From NCBI RefSeq assembly GCF_000282515.1, contig NZ_AKJD01000056.1:1-38127 (forward strand): a stretch of DNA of 38,127 nt, given 5' to 3'. The first letter of the stretch is position 1, and each line of letters opens with the position of its first letter. A model generated the notes under the pieces. The model saw nothing but the letters and a program-made list of their open reading frames with translations, did not search any database and had not been told where the DNA came from. The translations under genes were made by a program, and so were the position numbers. Below are positions 1 through 7,162 of this stretch, piece after piece. The DNA comes from Pseudomonas sp. GM80 (GTDB lineage: Bacteria; Pseudomonadota; Gammaproteobacteria; Pseudomonadales; Pseudomonadaceae).

Positions 1-21
1 AACGGATATGCCCCCAAACCC

Positions 22-59
22 CAAAAACAAAAAAAGGCGCGATCCTCTCGAATCGCGCC
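22..59 (-). terminator. Intrinsic terminator of the phosphate transporter gene
   Basis: An 8-bp perfect stem (36-43 with 52-59, GGCGCGAT/ATCGCGCC) is followed, read on the minus strand, by a T-rich tract (22-35 on the plus strand is A-rich). It lies about 20 nt beyond the stop of the pit gene, which is read toward it. Confidence 0.85.
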
Positions 60-79
60 TTTCTCATTTCAGCTATCTA

Positions 80-1555
80 TCAACTACCCAACGCCTTCGA
101 AGCCAGCCAGAACAACCCAGCCGACAGCCCAACCGTCGCTGGCAGGGTCAACACCCATGCCAGAAGAATCGTACGAACCGTGCCACCCTGCAGGCCGCTC
201 TTGTTAGCGACCATGGTGCCCGCCACGCCCGAAGACAGAACGTGAGTGGTCGACACCGGCAGACTGAAGATGTTGGCCAGACCAATCAAACTGGCCGTCG
301 TGATCTGCGCCGACATGCCCTGAGAATAGGTCATGCCTTGCTTGCCGATCTTCTCACCAATGGTCAGCACCACACGTTTCCAACCCACCATGGTGCCCAG
401 GCCCAGAGCCAGTGCAACCGCCAGAATCACCCAGAACGGCGCGTATTCGGTGGTGGTGGTCAGGTCTTTGCGCAGCTTGTCGAGGTCAGCCTTTTCACGA
501 GCATCCAGGCCAGGCAACTTGCCGACTTTCTTCGCGGTGTCGTCCAGGCAGAGCAGGTAGCGACGAACTTCTACACGGCTGTCGGAGGACAGCGAGTGGT
601 AGTCCGCGACACCTTTGAGCGTATGCAGCAGGGCGGAAATGGTCGGTTCGGTCTGCTGCGGGTTGCAGCGGAATTTCTCCGGCAGGTCGCCTTCCACGCT
701 TTTGCCCAAGGCCAGGAATTCACCCAGCGAATCGGCGTTGCGCTGGTAGAACTGGCTCAGGTGCAGGGTGGCATCGCGGGTGCGTTCGATCTGGTAAGTG
801 GTGCTGTTCAGGTCGAGAACGAACTGCGCCGGAACGATACCGATCAACACCAGCATGATCAGGCCGATGCCTTTCTGGCCATCGTTGGAACCGTGCACGA
901 AGCTCACGGCCATGGCCGAGATCACCAGGACCAGACGGTTCCAGAACGGTGGGTGCTTCTTGTCGTCAAGCTTGCGGCGCTGTTCCGGCGTCTTGTGCAT
1001 TTTCGACAGTGGGCGCCACCATTTCAGGCCGATCAGCACCAGTGCCGCGATCAGGAAGCCGGCCATTGGCGAGAACACCAGCGAGGCGCCGATATCGATC
1101 GCTTTCTGCCAGTTCACGCCGTCAGCCAACGGGATATCGTTGATCAGGGCATTGGCCAGGCCGACACCGAGGATCGAGCCGATCAGCGTGTGCGAGCTGG
1201 ACGCCGGGATACCGAAGTACCAGGTGCCGAGATTCCAGGTGATTGCCGCGGCGAGCAACGAGAACACCATCGCCAGACCATGGCCGGTGTTCACATTGAT
1301 CAGCAGTTCCACCGGCAGCAAATGGACAATGGCATACGCCACGCCAACGCCACCCAGCAGCACGCCGAGGAAATTGAACACACCGGAAAAGAACACTGCC
1401 AGATGAGGCGGCATGGCTTTGGTGTAGATAACAGTGGCTACCGCGTTAGCGGTGTCATGAAATCCATTGATGAACTCGAAGGCGAGGACAAAAGTCAGGG
1501 CGAGCAAGAGGCTCACAAGCACCCAAGCATCCAGTCCGCTGAATAAATCGATCAT
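80..1555 (-). CDS. pit: PiT-family inorganic phosphate transporter
   Basis: A 491-residue inner-membrane protein, close in size to E. coli PitA. The family moves metal-phosphate complexes with protons at low affinity. The two PiT signature repeats are visible: GFHDTANAVAT near the N-terminus (about residues 31-41) and FVHGSNDGQKG in the second half (about 219-229). A hydrophilic loop of about 140 residues follows the second repeat, as in PitA-like proteins, before the last membrane segments (ISLPVSTTH-like region near 430). The start ATG at 1555 gives a normal first membrane helix; the ribosome site before it is weak. It has its own terminator and a 375-nt upstream gap, so it is probably monocistronic. 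No Pho box was recognised upstream, which fits constitutive low-affinity Pit rather than the Pst system. Confidence 0.95.
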   Translation of the reverse strand: MIDLFSGLDAWVLVSLLLALTFVLAFEFINGFHDTANAVATVIYTKAMPPHLAVFFSGVFNFLGVLLGGVGVAYAIVHLLPVELLINVNTGHGLAMVFSLLAAAITWNLGTWYFGIPASSSHTLIGSILGVGLANALINDIPLADGVNWQKAIDIGASLVFSPMAGFLIAALVLIGLKWWRPLSKMHKTPEQRRKLDDKKHPPFWNRLVLVISAMAVSFVHGSNDGQKGIGLIMLVLIGIVPAQFVLDLNSTTYQIERTRDATLHLSQFYQRNADSLGEFLALGKSVEGDLPEKFRCNPQQTEPTISALLHTLKGVADYHSLSSDSRVEVRRYLLCLDDTAKKVGKLPGLDAREKADLDKLRKDLTTTTEYAPFWVILAVALALGLGTMVGWKRVVLTIGEKIGKQGMTYSQGMSAQITTASLIGLANIFSLPVSTTHVLSSGVAGTMVANKSGLQGGTVRTILLAWVLTLPATVGLSAGLFWLASKALGS

Positions 1556-1930
1556 GAAGGTTTTCTGACCCGGTCGTAAGGGGGCGCGATTATGCCAGAA
1601 AAGTCTCGAAATCGATCCCCTACCTGCTCATCGGTAACACTCTTCTTCAATTTAATTTGTTGCAGCAGATGAAAACCAAGCGTGGCGCAGGGTTTTTCAA
1701 GTCATTGATTTTATTGATTAAAGACTTCTGAGTGGGGTGTTTTTGCAGGCGTATCGACGGCTCAAACGCTTGTCTGAAATATCTGTGAAACCTGTAGGGC
1801 GCCTGGTTTCAGCCTGTCAGACAGGGAGATGGCCGCTGCCCGCGGGTAGCGGGCGCGCAAGGCATCGTCGTTCCACCGCGCTTGTAGCCGGTGCGTACGC
1901 TGACCTTTTAAAGATGCGAAAAACCGTGGC
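1556..1930. other. Intergenic stretch upstream of pit
   Basis: No gene is supported here. The part nearest pit is AT-rich and should hold the pit promoter on the minus strand. A near-perfect palindrome (1833-1852, CCGCTGCCCGCGGGTAGCGG, two mismatches) has no T-tract on either side, so I do not call it a terminator. A weak hairpin followed by TTTTT on the minus strand overlaps the stop of the small gene at 1931 and may end its transcript. Confidence 0.5.
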
Positions 1931-2131
1931 TCAAGGCTCTTCGGCTTTGAGTTCCTTTTCGATCTTTTCAATTTCCTGCTTGAAGACCTGATCCTGAACG
2001 GTAGGGCGCTTACGCCATGCCTTGCGTTCCGGTTCTGGTTGAGCGGCGTAGGTGGTGACTTCCCCGCCGTAAACTTCCTTGTAACGTTGTTCCTGGCGCT
2101 CAAGTTCCGCGCGCAGTTCGTCTTTCGTCAC
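1931..2131 (-). CDS. Small charged protein of unknown function (66 aa)
   Basis: The start is GTG at 2131, with a weak AGGT-type ribosome site. The 66 residues are rich in Glu, Lys, Arg and Gln, with a predicted helical N-terminus ([17 protein letters not shown]) and a C-terminal run of alternating charges ([16 protein letters not shown]) that could form a coiled coil. There is no signal peptide and no membrane segment, so it is probably cytoplasmic. It resembles conserved hypothetical Pseudomonas proteins by its look only; I cannot name a family. It stands alone between pit and the pca region, on the same strand as pit but 375 nt upstream of it. Confidence 0.65.
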   Translation of the reverse strand: MTKDELRAELERQEQRYKEVYGGEVTTYAAQPEPERKAWRKRPTVQDQVFKQEIEKIEKELKAEEP

Positions 2132-2660
2132 AGTGCTACCTGTATGAGTTGAGTTAAATGTCTGGTGAAACGCACTGCAACGAATCGATTGAGCAGCCCC
2201 CTCGACATCGCAACGCCTGTGCAGGCATTACTGAAATCGGCGGGCGATCAAGACTTCCGTGTTACAGGCGGCTACGGCACCAGATTAAAACTGACGCAGC
2301 TTCAGTGTCCTGTTTCAGCAAGCGCTGGCGTTACATGGGTGATGAGCGTCAGGCGCTGGCCGGGGCTGTCGGCGATGGACATCGCGTCAGCAAGTGGCGG
2401 CCACGGCGATTAAAAACGCGGCCCCACTGAACGCATTATAGCGGTCGATTCAGGATTGACTATCTTTGCCAAGTTAAAAACGGTTCCGGATGTGTGATTG
2501 TTTTGTGACGCGCAACTTTTAGGGGTAGTTCAAATACAGGCAAACGTTTACTTGGCCGCGATCTGTTTTTGGCGCCATTTAGTCGATCAACTAAACCGCG
2601 TTTCAATTGACCGGTAAAAGTTGAACAAGCGTCTCAAATGGTGGGGACAGCCATGCGGGT
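2132..2660. other. Long intergenic stretch before pcaR
   Basis: No gene is supported. Open frames at 2158-2430 have no convincing ribosome site and no recognisable protein. The first half is GC-rich. From about 2440 the sequence becomes AT-rich, with a possible TTGACT -35-like hexamer near 2456, and leads into the pcaR promoter. Confidence 0.4.
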
Positions 2661-2663
2661 CGA

Positions 2664-2697
2664 TTGCGATTATCGGTCGACGGTTCGATAATCGCCC
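2664..2697 (+). promoter_or_regulatory. pcaR promoter with PcaR box
   Basis: GTTCGATAATCGCCC (2683-2697) matches the PcaR recognition sequence I recall from P. putida (GTTCGATAATCGCAC) at 14 of 15 positions. An inverted half-site TGCGATTATCG lies at 2665-2675. A sigma-70-like promoter fits over it: TTGCGA (2664-2669), 17-bp spacer, GATAAT (2687-2692). The box therefore covers the -10, which suggests autoregulation of pcaR. Confidence 0.75.
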
Positions 2698-2780
2698 AAT
2701 GTTGATGGCTCGACGCTTGTGCATCTGCCCACGAGCCGTTTGTATAGCCCGTTGATCTGTGCCGGATAAAAGGACAATAA

Positions 2781-3623
2781 ATGAACGATCAAATGCGCAA
2801 TTCCTTCACCTCCGTGGCGCCGCCGATCGTCGCCTCGCCGGCCAAACGGATCCAGGCGCTGACCGGTGATCCGGATTTCATGACGTCGCTGGCCCGTGGC
2901 CTGGCGGTGGTGCAGGCGTTTCAGGAGCGCAAACGTCACCTGACCATCGCGCAAATCAGCCATCGCACGGAAATTCCCCGCGCGGCCGTGCGCCGTTGCC
3001 TACACACCTTGATCAAACTCGGCTACGCCACCACCGACGGACGCACCTACTCGCTGCTGCCCAAAGTGCTGACCCTCGGCCATGCCTACTTGTCTTCGAC
3101 GCCGCTGGCGGTCTCGGCCCAGCCGTACCTCGACCGCATGAGCGAGCAACTGCACGAAGCCTGCAACATGGCCACGCTTGAGGGCGACGACATCCTCTAC
3201 ATCGCGCGTTCGGCGACCACACAACGGCTGATTTCGGTTGACCTGTCGGTGGGCGGGCGTCTGCCGGCCTATTGCACGTCGATGGGGCGGATCCTGCTGG
3301 CGGCACTCGACGACACCTCGCTCGGCGAATACCTCGACCACGCTGAACTCGTGGCCAAGACCAGCCGCACGATCCACACCCCCGAGGCGTTGCTCGAATG
3401 CCTGCAGGAAGTGCGGCAGCAGGGTTGGTGCATCGTCGATCAGGAACTGGAACAAGGCCTGCGTTCGATTGCCGTGCCGGTCTACGACGCCTCGGGCCAA
3501 GTGGTGGCGGCGCTCAACGTCAGCACCCACGCCGGTCGCGTCAGCCGCACCGAGCTTGAGCAGCGCTTCCTGCCAGGCCTGCTCAGCGCCAGCCGCGACC
3601 TCAGCGCGCAGTTGTTTGCCTGA
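2781..3623 (+). CDS. pcaR: PcaR, IclR-family regulator of the beta-ketoadipate pathway
   Basis: A 280-residue protein. The N-terminal winged helix-turn-helix (about residues 33-95) includes LTIAQISHRTEIPRAAVRRC, typical of IclR repressor/activators. The C-terminal part is the IclR effector domain, with the usual GWCIVDQELEQGLRSIAVPV stretch near residues 215-235. In P. putida PcaR activates pca genes with 3-oxoadipate as effector. The start ATG at 2781 follows AAGGA at a normal distance. It is first in the pca cluster, with a PcaR box in its own promoter and another just after its stop. The placement beside pcaK matches P. putida, which supports PcaR rather than the related PobR or CatR-type regulators. 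Confidence 0.93.
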   Translation: MNDQMRNSFTSVAPPIVASPAKRIQALTGDPDFMTSLARGLAVVQAFQERKRHLTIAQISHRTEIPRAAVRRCLHTLIKLGYATTDGRTYSLLPKVLTLGHAYLSSTPLAVSAQPYLDRMSEQLHEACNMATLEGDDILYIARSATTQRLISVDLSVGGRLPAYCTSMGRILLAALDDTSLGEYLDHAELVAKTSRTIHTPEALLECLQEVRQQGWCIVDQELEQGLRSIAVPVYDASGQVVAALNVSTHAGRVSRTELEQRFLPGLLSASRDLSAQLFA

Positions 3624-3663
3624 TTAAGCTGTTCGATAAACGCACAGTGTTGCGTTTATCGAA
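3612..3663 (+). promoter_or_regulatory. pcaK promoter with a perfect inverted pair of PcaR half-sites
   Basis: TTCGATAAACGCA (3632-3644) and TGCGTTTATCGAA (3651-3663) form a perfect 13-nt inverted repeat with a 6-nt spacer, 8 nt after the pcaR stop. The left arm is a PcaR box variant (GTTCGATAAACGCAC). A promoter-like TTGTTT (3612-3617), 17-bp spacer, GATAAA (3635-3640) fits over it. No T-tract follows, so an operator is likelier than a terminator. Confidence 0.7.
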
Positions 3664-3773
3664 TTGACGCTAAAACCCCCGGATCATTAATGTCGCGGCA
3701 GCGTCATCCGGCGCCGATGTGAATGAGCCCGCCGGACTGCGACTCCGATAATAATGACAAGAGGCAACTGACC

Positions 3774-3836
3774 ATGCGCACGCTCTCCGACTGTCTCCGC
3801 TCCACCCGCTGTTGCCGGGTTCACCGCAACGCCTGA
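3774..3836 (+). CDS. Possible 20-aa leader peptide upstream of pcaK
   Basis: A short frame MRTLSDCLRSTRCCRVHRNA ends in TGA at 3834-3836. AAGAGG (3759-3764) stands 9 nt before its ATG, a better ribosome site than the one before pcaK itself. It lies between the PcaR-controlled promoter and pcaK, 80 nt before the pcaK start. It holds three Cys, including a Cys-Cys pair, and five Arg. Such Cys-containing leader ORFs are known in other bacteria as translation-dependent regulators. A role here is inference, and the frame could be chance. Confidence 0.35.
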   Translation: MRTLSDCLRSTRCCRVHRNA

Positions 3837-3906
3837 TCCAGACCTTCTATTCTTGTGCCCGTGCCGTGTTTTGGCCGGCCGCCGTTCGACTGCGTTTTTT
3901 GCGTGG

Positions 3907-3917
3907 AATAAAAATAA
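3907..3917 (+). promoter_or_regulatory. A-rich Crc/Hfq-type motif at the pcaK start
   Basis: AATAAAAATAA fits the AAnAAnAA consensus for Hfq/Crc translational repression in two overlapping registers and ends on the A of the pcaK ATG. It fits catabolite repression of pcaK translation. Confidence 0.5.
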
Positions 3918-5263
3918 TGAACCAGCCTCAGTCCGCTGTAGGTCAATGCCTCGACGTGCAGACCTTCATCAATGCCCAACCGATCTCGCGCTATCAGTGG
4001 CGAGTGGTGATCCTGTGTTTCCTGATTGTTTTCCTCGATGGCCTCGACACCGCCGCGATGGGCTTCATTGCCCCAGCGTTGTCGCAGGACTGGGGCATCG
4101 ACCGCGCCAGCCTCGGCCCGGTGATGAGCGCCGCGTTGATCGGCATGGTCTTCGGCGCACTCGGCTCCGGCCCTTTGGCTGACCGCTTCGGGCGAAAAGT
4201 CGTACTCGTCGGCGCCGTGGTGCTGTTCGGTGCTTTCAGTCTGGCGTCGGCGTACAGCACCAACGTCGAACAACTGCTGGTACTGCGTTTCCTCACCGGC
4301 CTGGGTCTGGGCGCCGGGATGCCGAACGCCACCACGCTGCTCTCGGAATACACCCCGGAGCGCAAGAAATCGCTGCTGGTGACCAGCATGTTCTGCGGTT
4401 TCAACCTCGGCATGGCCGGTGGCGGGTTCATTTCCGCCAAGCTGATCCCGGCGTTCGGCTGGCACAGCCTGCTGATGATCGGCGGGATCCTGCCGTTGAT
4501 CCTCGCCGTGGTGCTGCTGTTCTGGCTGCCGGAATCGGCGCGCTACCTTGTAGTCCGTAACCGTGGCACCGACAAGGTTCGCAAGACTTTGGCTCCAATT
4601 GATCCGGTCACTGTCGCCCAGGCCTCGAGCTTCAGCGTGCCGGAACAGAAAACCGTCAAGGCACGTAACGTCTTTGCGGTGATTTTCTCCGGCACTTACA
4701 GCACCGGCACCTTACTGCTGTGGCTGACCTACTTCATGGGCCTGGTGATTGTTTACCTGCTGACTAGCTGGCTGCCGACGCTGATGCGCGACAGCGGCGC
4801 GAGCATGGAGCAAGCCGCGTTTATCGGCGCGTTGTTCCAGTTCGGCGGGGTATTGAGCGCGGTCGCCGTGGGATGGGCGATGGATCGCTTCAATCCACAC
4901 AAGGTTATTGGCGTTTTCTACCTGCTGGCGGGGGTGTTTGCCTACGCGGTGGGGCAAAGCCTGGGCAACATTACGTTGCTGGCGACCTTGGTGTTGGTGG
5001 CCGGTATGTGCGTTAACGGTGCGCAATCGGCGATGCCGTCGCTGGCCGCGCGGTTTTATCCGACGCAGGGGCGGGCGACCGGCGTGTCGTGGATGCTCGG
5101 GATTGGCCGCTTCGGCGCGATTCTCGGGGCGTGGATGGGCGCGACATTGTTGGGCTTGGGCTGGAATTTCGAGCAGGTGCTGACGGCGTTGGTGATTCCG
5201 GCGGCGTTGGCCACGGCGGCGGTGTTGATCAAGGGCATGGTCAGCCATGCGGATGCGACCTGA
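3917..5263 (+). CDS. pcaK: PcaK, 4-hydroxybenzoate/protocatechuate MFS transporter
   Basis: A 448-residue, 12-helix inner-membrane permease, the same length as P. putida PcaK. It belongs to the aromatic acid:H+ symporter group of the major facilitator superfamily. The first helix carries FLDGLDTAAMGFIAPAL, holding the DGxD motif needed for transport in that group. The loop after helix 2 has GPLADRFGRK (MFS motif A). The frame is open further upstream to 3812, but ATG 3917 (MNQPQSAVG) gives the normal family N-terminus, so I chose it. It follows pcaR with a 293-nt gap holding a PcaR operator, a possible leader peptide and an A-rich Crc-type motif. Its role is uptake of, and probably chemotaxis to, aromatic acids that feed PcaHG. 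Confidence 0.93.
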   Translation: MNQPQSAVGQCLDVQTFINAQPISRYQWRVVILCFLIVFLDGLDTAAMGFIAPALSQDWGIDRASLGPVMSAALIGMVFGALGSGPLADRFGRKVVLVGAVVLFGAFSLASAYSTNVEQLLVLRFLTGLGLGAGMPNATTLLSEYTPERKKSLLVTSMFCGFNLGMAGGGFISAKLIPAFGWHSLLMIGGILPLILAVVLLFWLPESARYLVVRNRGTDKVRKTLAPIDPVTVAQASSFSVPEQKTVKARNVFAVIFSGTYSTGTLLLWLTYFMGLVIVYLLTSWLPTLMRDSGASMEQAAFIGALFQFGGVLSAVAVGWAMDRFNPHKVIGVFYLLAGVFAYAVGQSLGNITLLATLVLVAGMCVNGAQSAMPSLAARFYPTQGRATGVSWMLGIGRFGAILGAWMGATLLGLGWNFEQVLTALVIPAALATAAVLIKGMVSHADAT

Positions 5264-5280
5264 TATCGCGGTGTGAAGCG

Positions 5281-5356
5281 AAAAGATCGCAGCCTTCGGC
5301 AGCTCCTACAGGGTTTTACATTCCCATGTAGGAGCTGCCGAAGGCTGCGATCTTTT
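5281..5356. repeat. REP pair, family A (arms inward)
   Basis: Two 30-nt copies in inverted orientation (5281-5310 and 5327-5356) with the core GCAGCCTTCGGCAGCTCC, separated by 16 nt. The same element occurs at 13852, 14920, 30556 and 38065. It sits 17 nt after the pcaK stop and could form a stable hairpin at the end of its transcript. Confidence 0.9.
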
Positions 5357-5391
5357 GCAGACAACACGAAACGATAGGGAAACAACAATCT

Positions 5392-5425
5392 GTTCGATAA
5401 ACGAACACTCAGTCGATTATCGGAT
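5392..5425 (+). promoter_or_regulatory. PcaR operator upstream of pcaI
   Basis: GTTCGATAAACGAAC (5392-5406) and an inverted GTCGATTATCGGAT (5412-5425, reverse complement ATCCGATAATCGAC) match the PcaR box. They stand about 100 nt before the pcaI ATG, between the REP pair and the leader. The layout supports PcaR control of the pcaIJF-HG transcript. Confidence 0.7.
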
Positions 5426-5464
5426 TGTTTGGCAATTTTCCCAGGCTTAATCTGCAGTGACTCC

Positions 5465-5487
5465 GGCGCTGAACCTCGCGCCTTTTT
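5465..5487 (+). terminator. Possible attenuator hairpin in the pcaI leader
   Basis: GGCGC (5465-5469) pairs with GCGCC (5478-5482) across an 8-nt loop and is followed at once by TTTTT (5483-5487). It lies between the PcaR operator and the pcaI ribosome site. The stem is only 5 bp but all GC. It could end leader transcripts early; this is inference. Confidence 0.35.
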
Positions 5488-5525
5488 ATCACTGGCGATT
5501 TATTACAAAAACAGGAGCCCGCTCC

Positions 5526-6383
5526 ATGGCTGAGATCCTTTCGCTAAACGAAGCGGTGAAGCAATTCGTCAACGACGGCGACACCGTCGCACTCGAAGGC
5601 TTCACTCACTTGATCCCCACGGCTGCGGGCCATGAAATCATTCGTCAGGGCAAGAAAGATCTGACGCTGGTGCGGATGACGCCTGACCTGATCTACGACC
5701 AATTGATCGGCGCCGGTTGTGCACGCAAATTGATTTTCTCCTGGGGTGGCAACCCTGGCGTGGGTTCGCTGCACCGTCTGCGCGATGCGGTCGAGAAACA
5801 ATGGCCGCAGCCGCTGGAAATCGAAGAACACAGCCACGCCGACCTGGCCAATGCCTACGTCGCCGGCGCTTCCGGCCTACCGTTCGCGGTGCTGCGGGCC
5901 TACGCTGGCTCCGACCTGCCGAAGGTCAACCCGCTGATCAAAACCGTGACCTGCCCGTTTACCGGTGAAGTGCTGGCGGCCGTGCCGTCGGTGCGCCCGG
6001 ACGTGACGGTGATCCACGCACAGAAAGCCGACCGACAAGGCAACGTGCTGCTGTGGGGCATTCTCGGCGTGCAGAAAGAAGCTGCACTGGCCGCCAAGCA
6101 CTGCATCGTTACCGTCGAAGAAATCGTCGACAACCTCAACGCACCGATGAACTCCTGCGTACTGCCGACCTGGGCCCTGAGCGCGGTCTGCCATGTGCCC
6201 GGTGGCGCACATCCGTCCTACGCCCACGGTTACAACGAGCGCGACAATCGTTTCTATCAAGCGTGGGATCCGATCGCCCGCGACCGTGAGACGTTTACCG
6301 CGTGGATCAACGAATACATCCATGGCTGCGCTGACTTCAGTGCGTTCCAGGCCAAGTTGGCCGCTGCTTCGGAGGCCAAGTAA
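5526..6383 (+). CDS. pcaI: 3-oxoadipate CoA-transferase subunit A, glutaconate-CoA-transferase type
   Basis: A 285-residue subunit that, with PcaJ, transfers CoA from succinyl-CoA to 3-oxoadipate, the second-to-last step of the pathway. Early residues ALEGFTHLIPTAAGHEIIRQ and the middle VRPDVTVIHAQKADRQGN match family I CoA-transferase alpha subunits. At 285 residues it is longer than the roughly 230-residue PcaI of P. putida and resembles CatI of P. knackmussii B13 and the glutaconate-CoA-transferase branch. ATG 5526 follows AGGAG (5512-5516); a GTG at 5457 in frame has no such support. It overlaps pcaJ by 1 nt (TAATG), so translation is likely coupled. It is first in the pcaIJF-HG run. Confidence 0.9.
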   Translation: MAEILSLNEAVKQFVNDGDTVALEGFTHLIPTAAGHEIIRQGKKDLTLVRMTPDLIYDQLIGAGCARKLIFSWGGNPGVGSLHRLRDAVEKQWPQPLEIEEHSHADLANAYVAGASGLPFAVLRAYAGSDLPKVNPLIKTVTCPFTGEVLAAVPSVRPDVTVIHAQKADRQGNVLLWGILGVQKEAALAAKHCIVTVEEIVDNLNAPMNSCVLPTWALSAVCHVPGGAHPSYAHGYNERDNRFYQAWDPIARDRETFTAWINEYIHGCADFSAFQAKLAAASEAK

Positions 6384-7162
6384 TGACGTACACCACCAAT
6401 GAAATGATGACCGTCGCCGCAGCCCGTCGCCTGAAAAACGGCTCGGTGTGCTTCGTCGGCATCGGCCTGCCGTCGAAAGCCGCCAATCTGGCGCGCCTGA
6501 CCTCGTCGCCAGACGTGGTGCTGATCTACGAATCAGGCCCGATTGGCGCCAAGCCGAGCGTGCTGCCGCTGTCCATCGGTGACGGCGAGCTAGCGGAAAC
6601 CGCCGACACCGTGGTACCGACCGGTGAGATTTTTCGCTATTGGTTGCAGGGCGGACGCATCGACGTCGGTTTTCTCGGTGCTGCGCAGGTCGACCGTTTC
6701 GGCAACATCAACACCACCGTGGTTGGCGATTATTTCTCGCCGAAAGTGCGCCTGCCGGGTGCCGGTGGCGCGCCGGAGATTGCCGGTTCGGCGAAAAGCG
6801 TGTTGATCATCCTTAAACAGTCGGCACGTTCGTTTGTCGACAAGCTCGATTTCATCACTTCGGTCGGTCACGGCGAGGGCGGCGACTCGCGCAAACGTCT
6901 GGGCCTGCCGGGCGCCGGGCCGGTCGGCATCATCACCGACCTGTGCATCATGGAGCCGGAAGAGGGCACCCACGAATTTGTGGTCACCGCACTGCACCCG
7001 GGCGTGACCCGCGAGCAAGTGGTCGCGGCCACCGGTTGGGCAATTCGTTTTGCCGACACCGTCGAGAGCACCGCAGAACCAACAGAAGTAGAACTGACCG
7101 CACTGCGCGATCTTGAAGCGCGCACGGCCGCCGCCCACGGTCAGGCACCAGGAGAAGCATGA
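6383..7162 (+). CDS. pcaJ: 3-oxoadipate CoA-transferase subunit B, glutaconate-CoA-transferase type
   Basis: A 259-residue beta subunit. The likely catalytic glutamate is Glu50 in YESGPIG, at the place of the glutamate that forms the CoA thioester in glutaconate CoA-transferase. The Gly-rich VGIGLPSKAAN (about residues 25-35) and the long GEGGDSRKRLGLPGAGP stretch (about 164-180) fit this branch rather than the succinyl-CoA:3-ketoacid type, whose B subunits are about 210 residues. The start overlaps the pcaI stop and the end overlaps the pcaF start (TGATG), so three enzymes are tightly coupled. I assign the substrate from the surrounding pca genes; family alone would not fix it. Confidence 0.9.
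   Translation: MTYTTNEMMTVAAARRLKNGSVCFVGIGLPSKAANLARLTSSPDVVLIYESGPIGAKPSVLPLSIGDGELAETADTVVPTGEIFRYWLQGGRIDVGFLGAAQVDRFGNINTTVVGDYFSPKVRLPGAGGAPEIAGSAKSVLIILKQSARSFVDKLDFITSVGHGEGGDSRKRLGLPGAGPVGIITDLCIMEPEEGTHEFVVTALHPGVTREQVVAATGWAIRFADTVESTAEPTEVELTALRDLEARTAAAHGQAPGEA

Noticed and set aside
8..1546. A 512-codon open frame opposite the phosphate transporter
   Set aside because: Antisense shadow, poor composition, and it would begin inside a terminator.
1833..1852. Palindrome as terminator of the 66-residue gene
   Set aside because: No T run follows on the minus strand.
2158..2430. Open frames of 82 and 90 codons in the gap before pcaR
   Set aside because: No ribosome site and no protein-like sequence; the two frames overlap each other.
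3632..3663. Inverted repeat after pcaR as a terminator
   Set aside because: No T run follows on either strand, and the arms match PcaR boxes.
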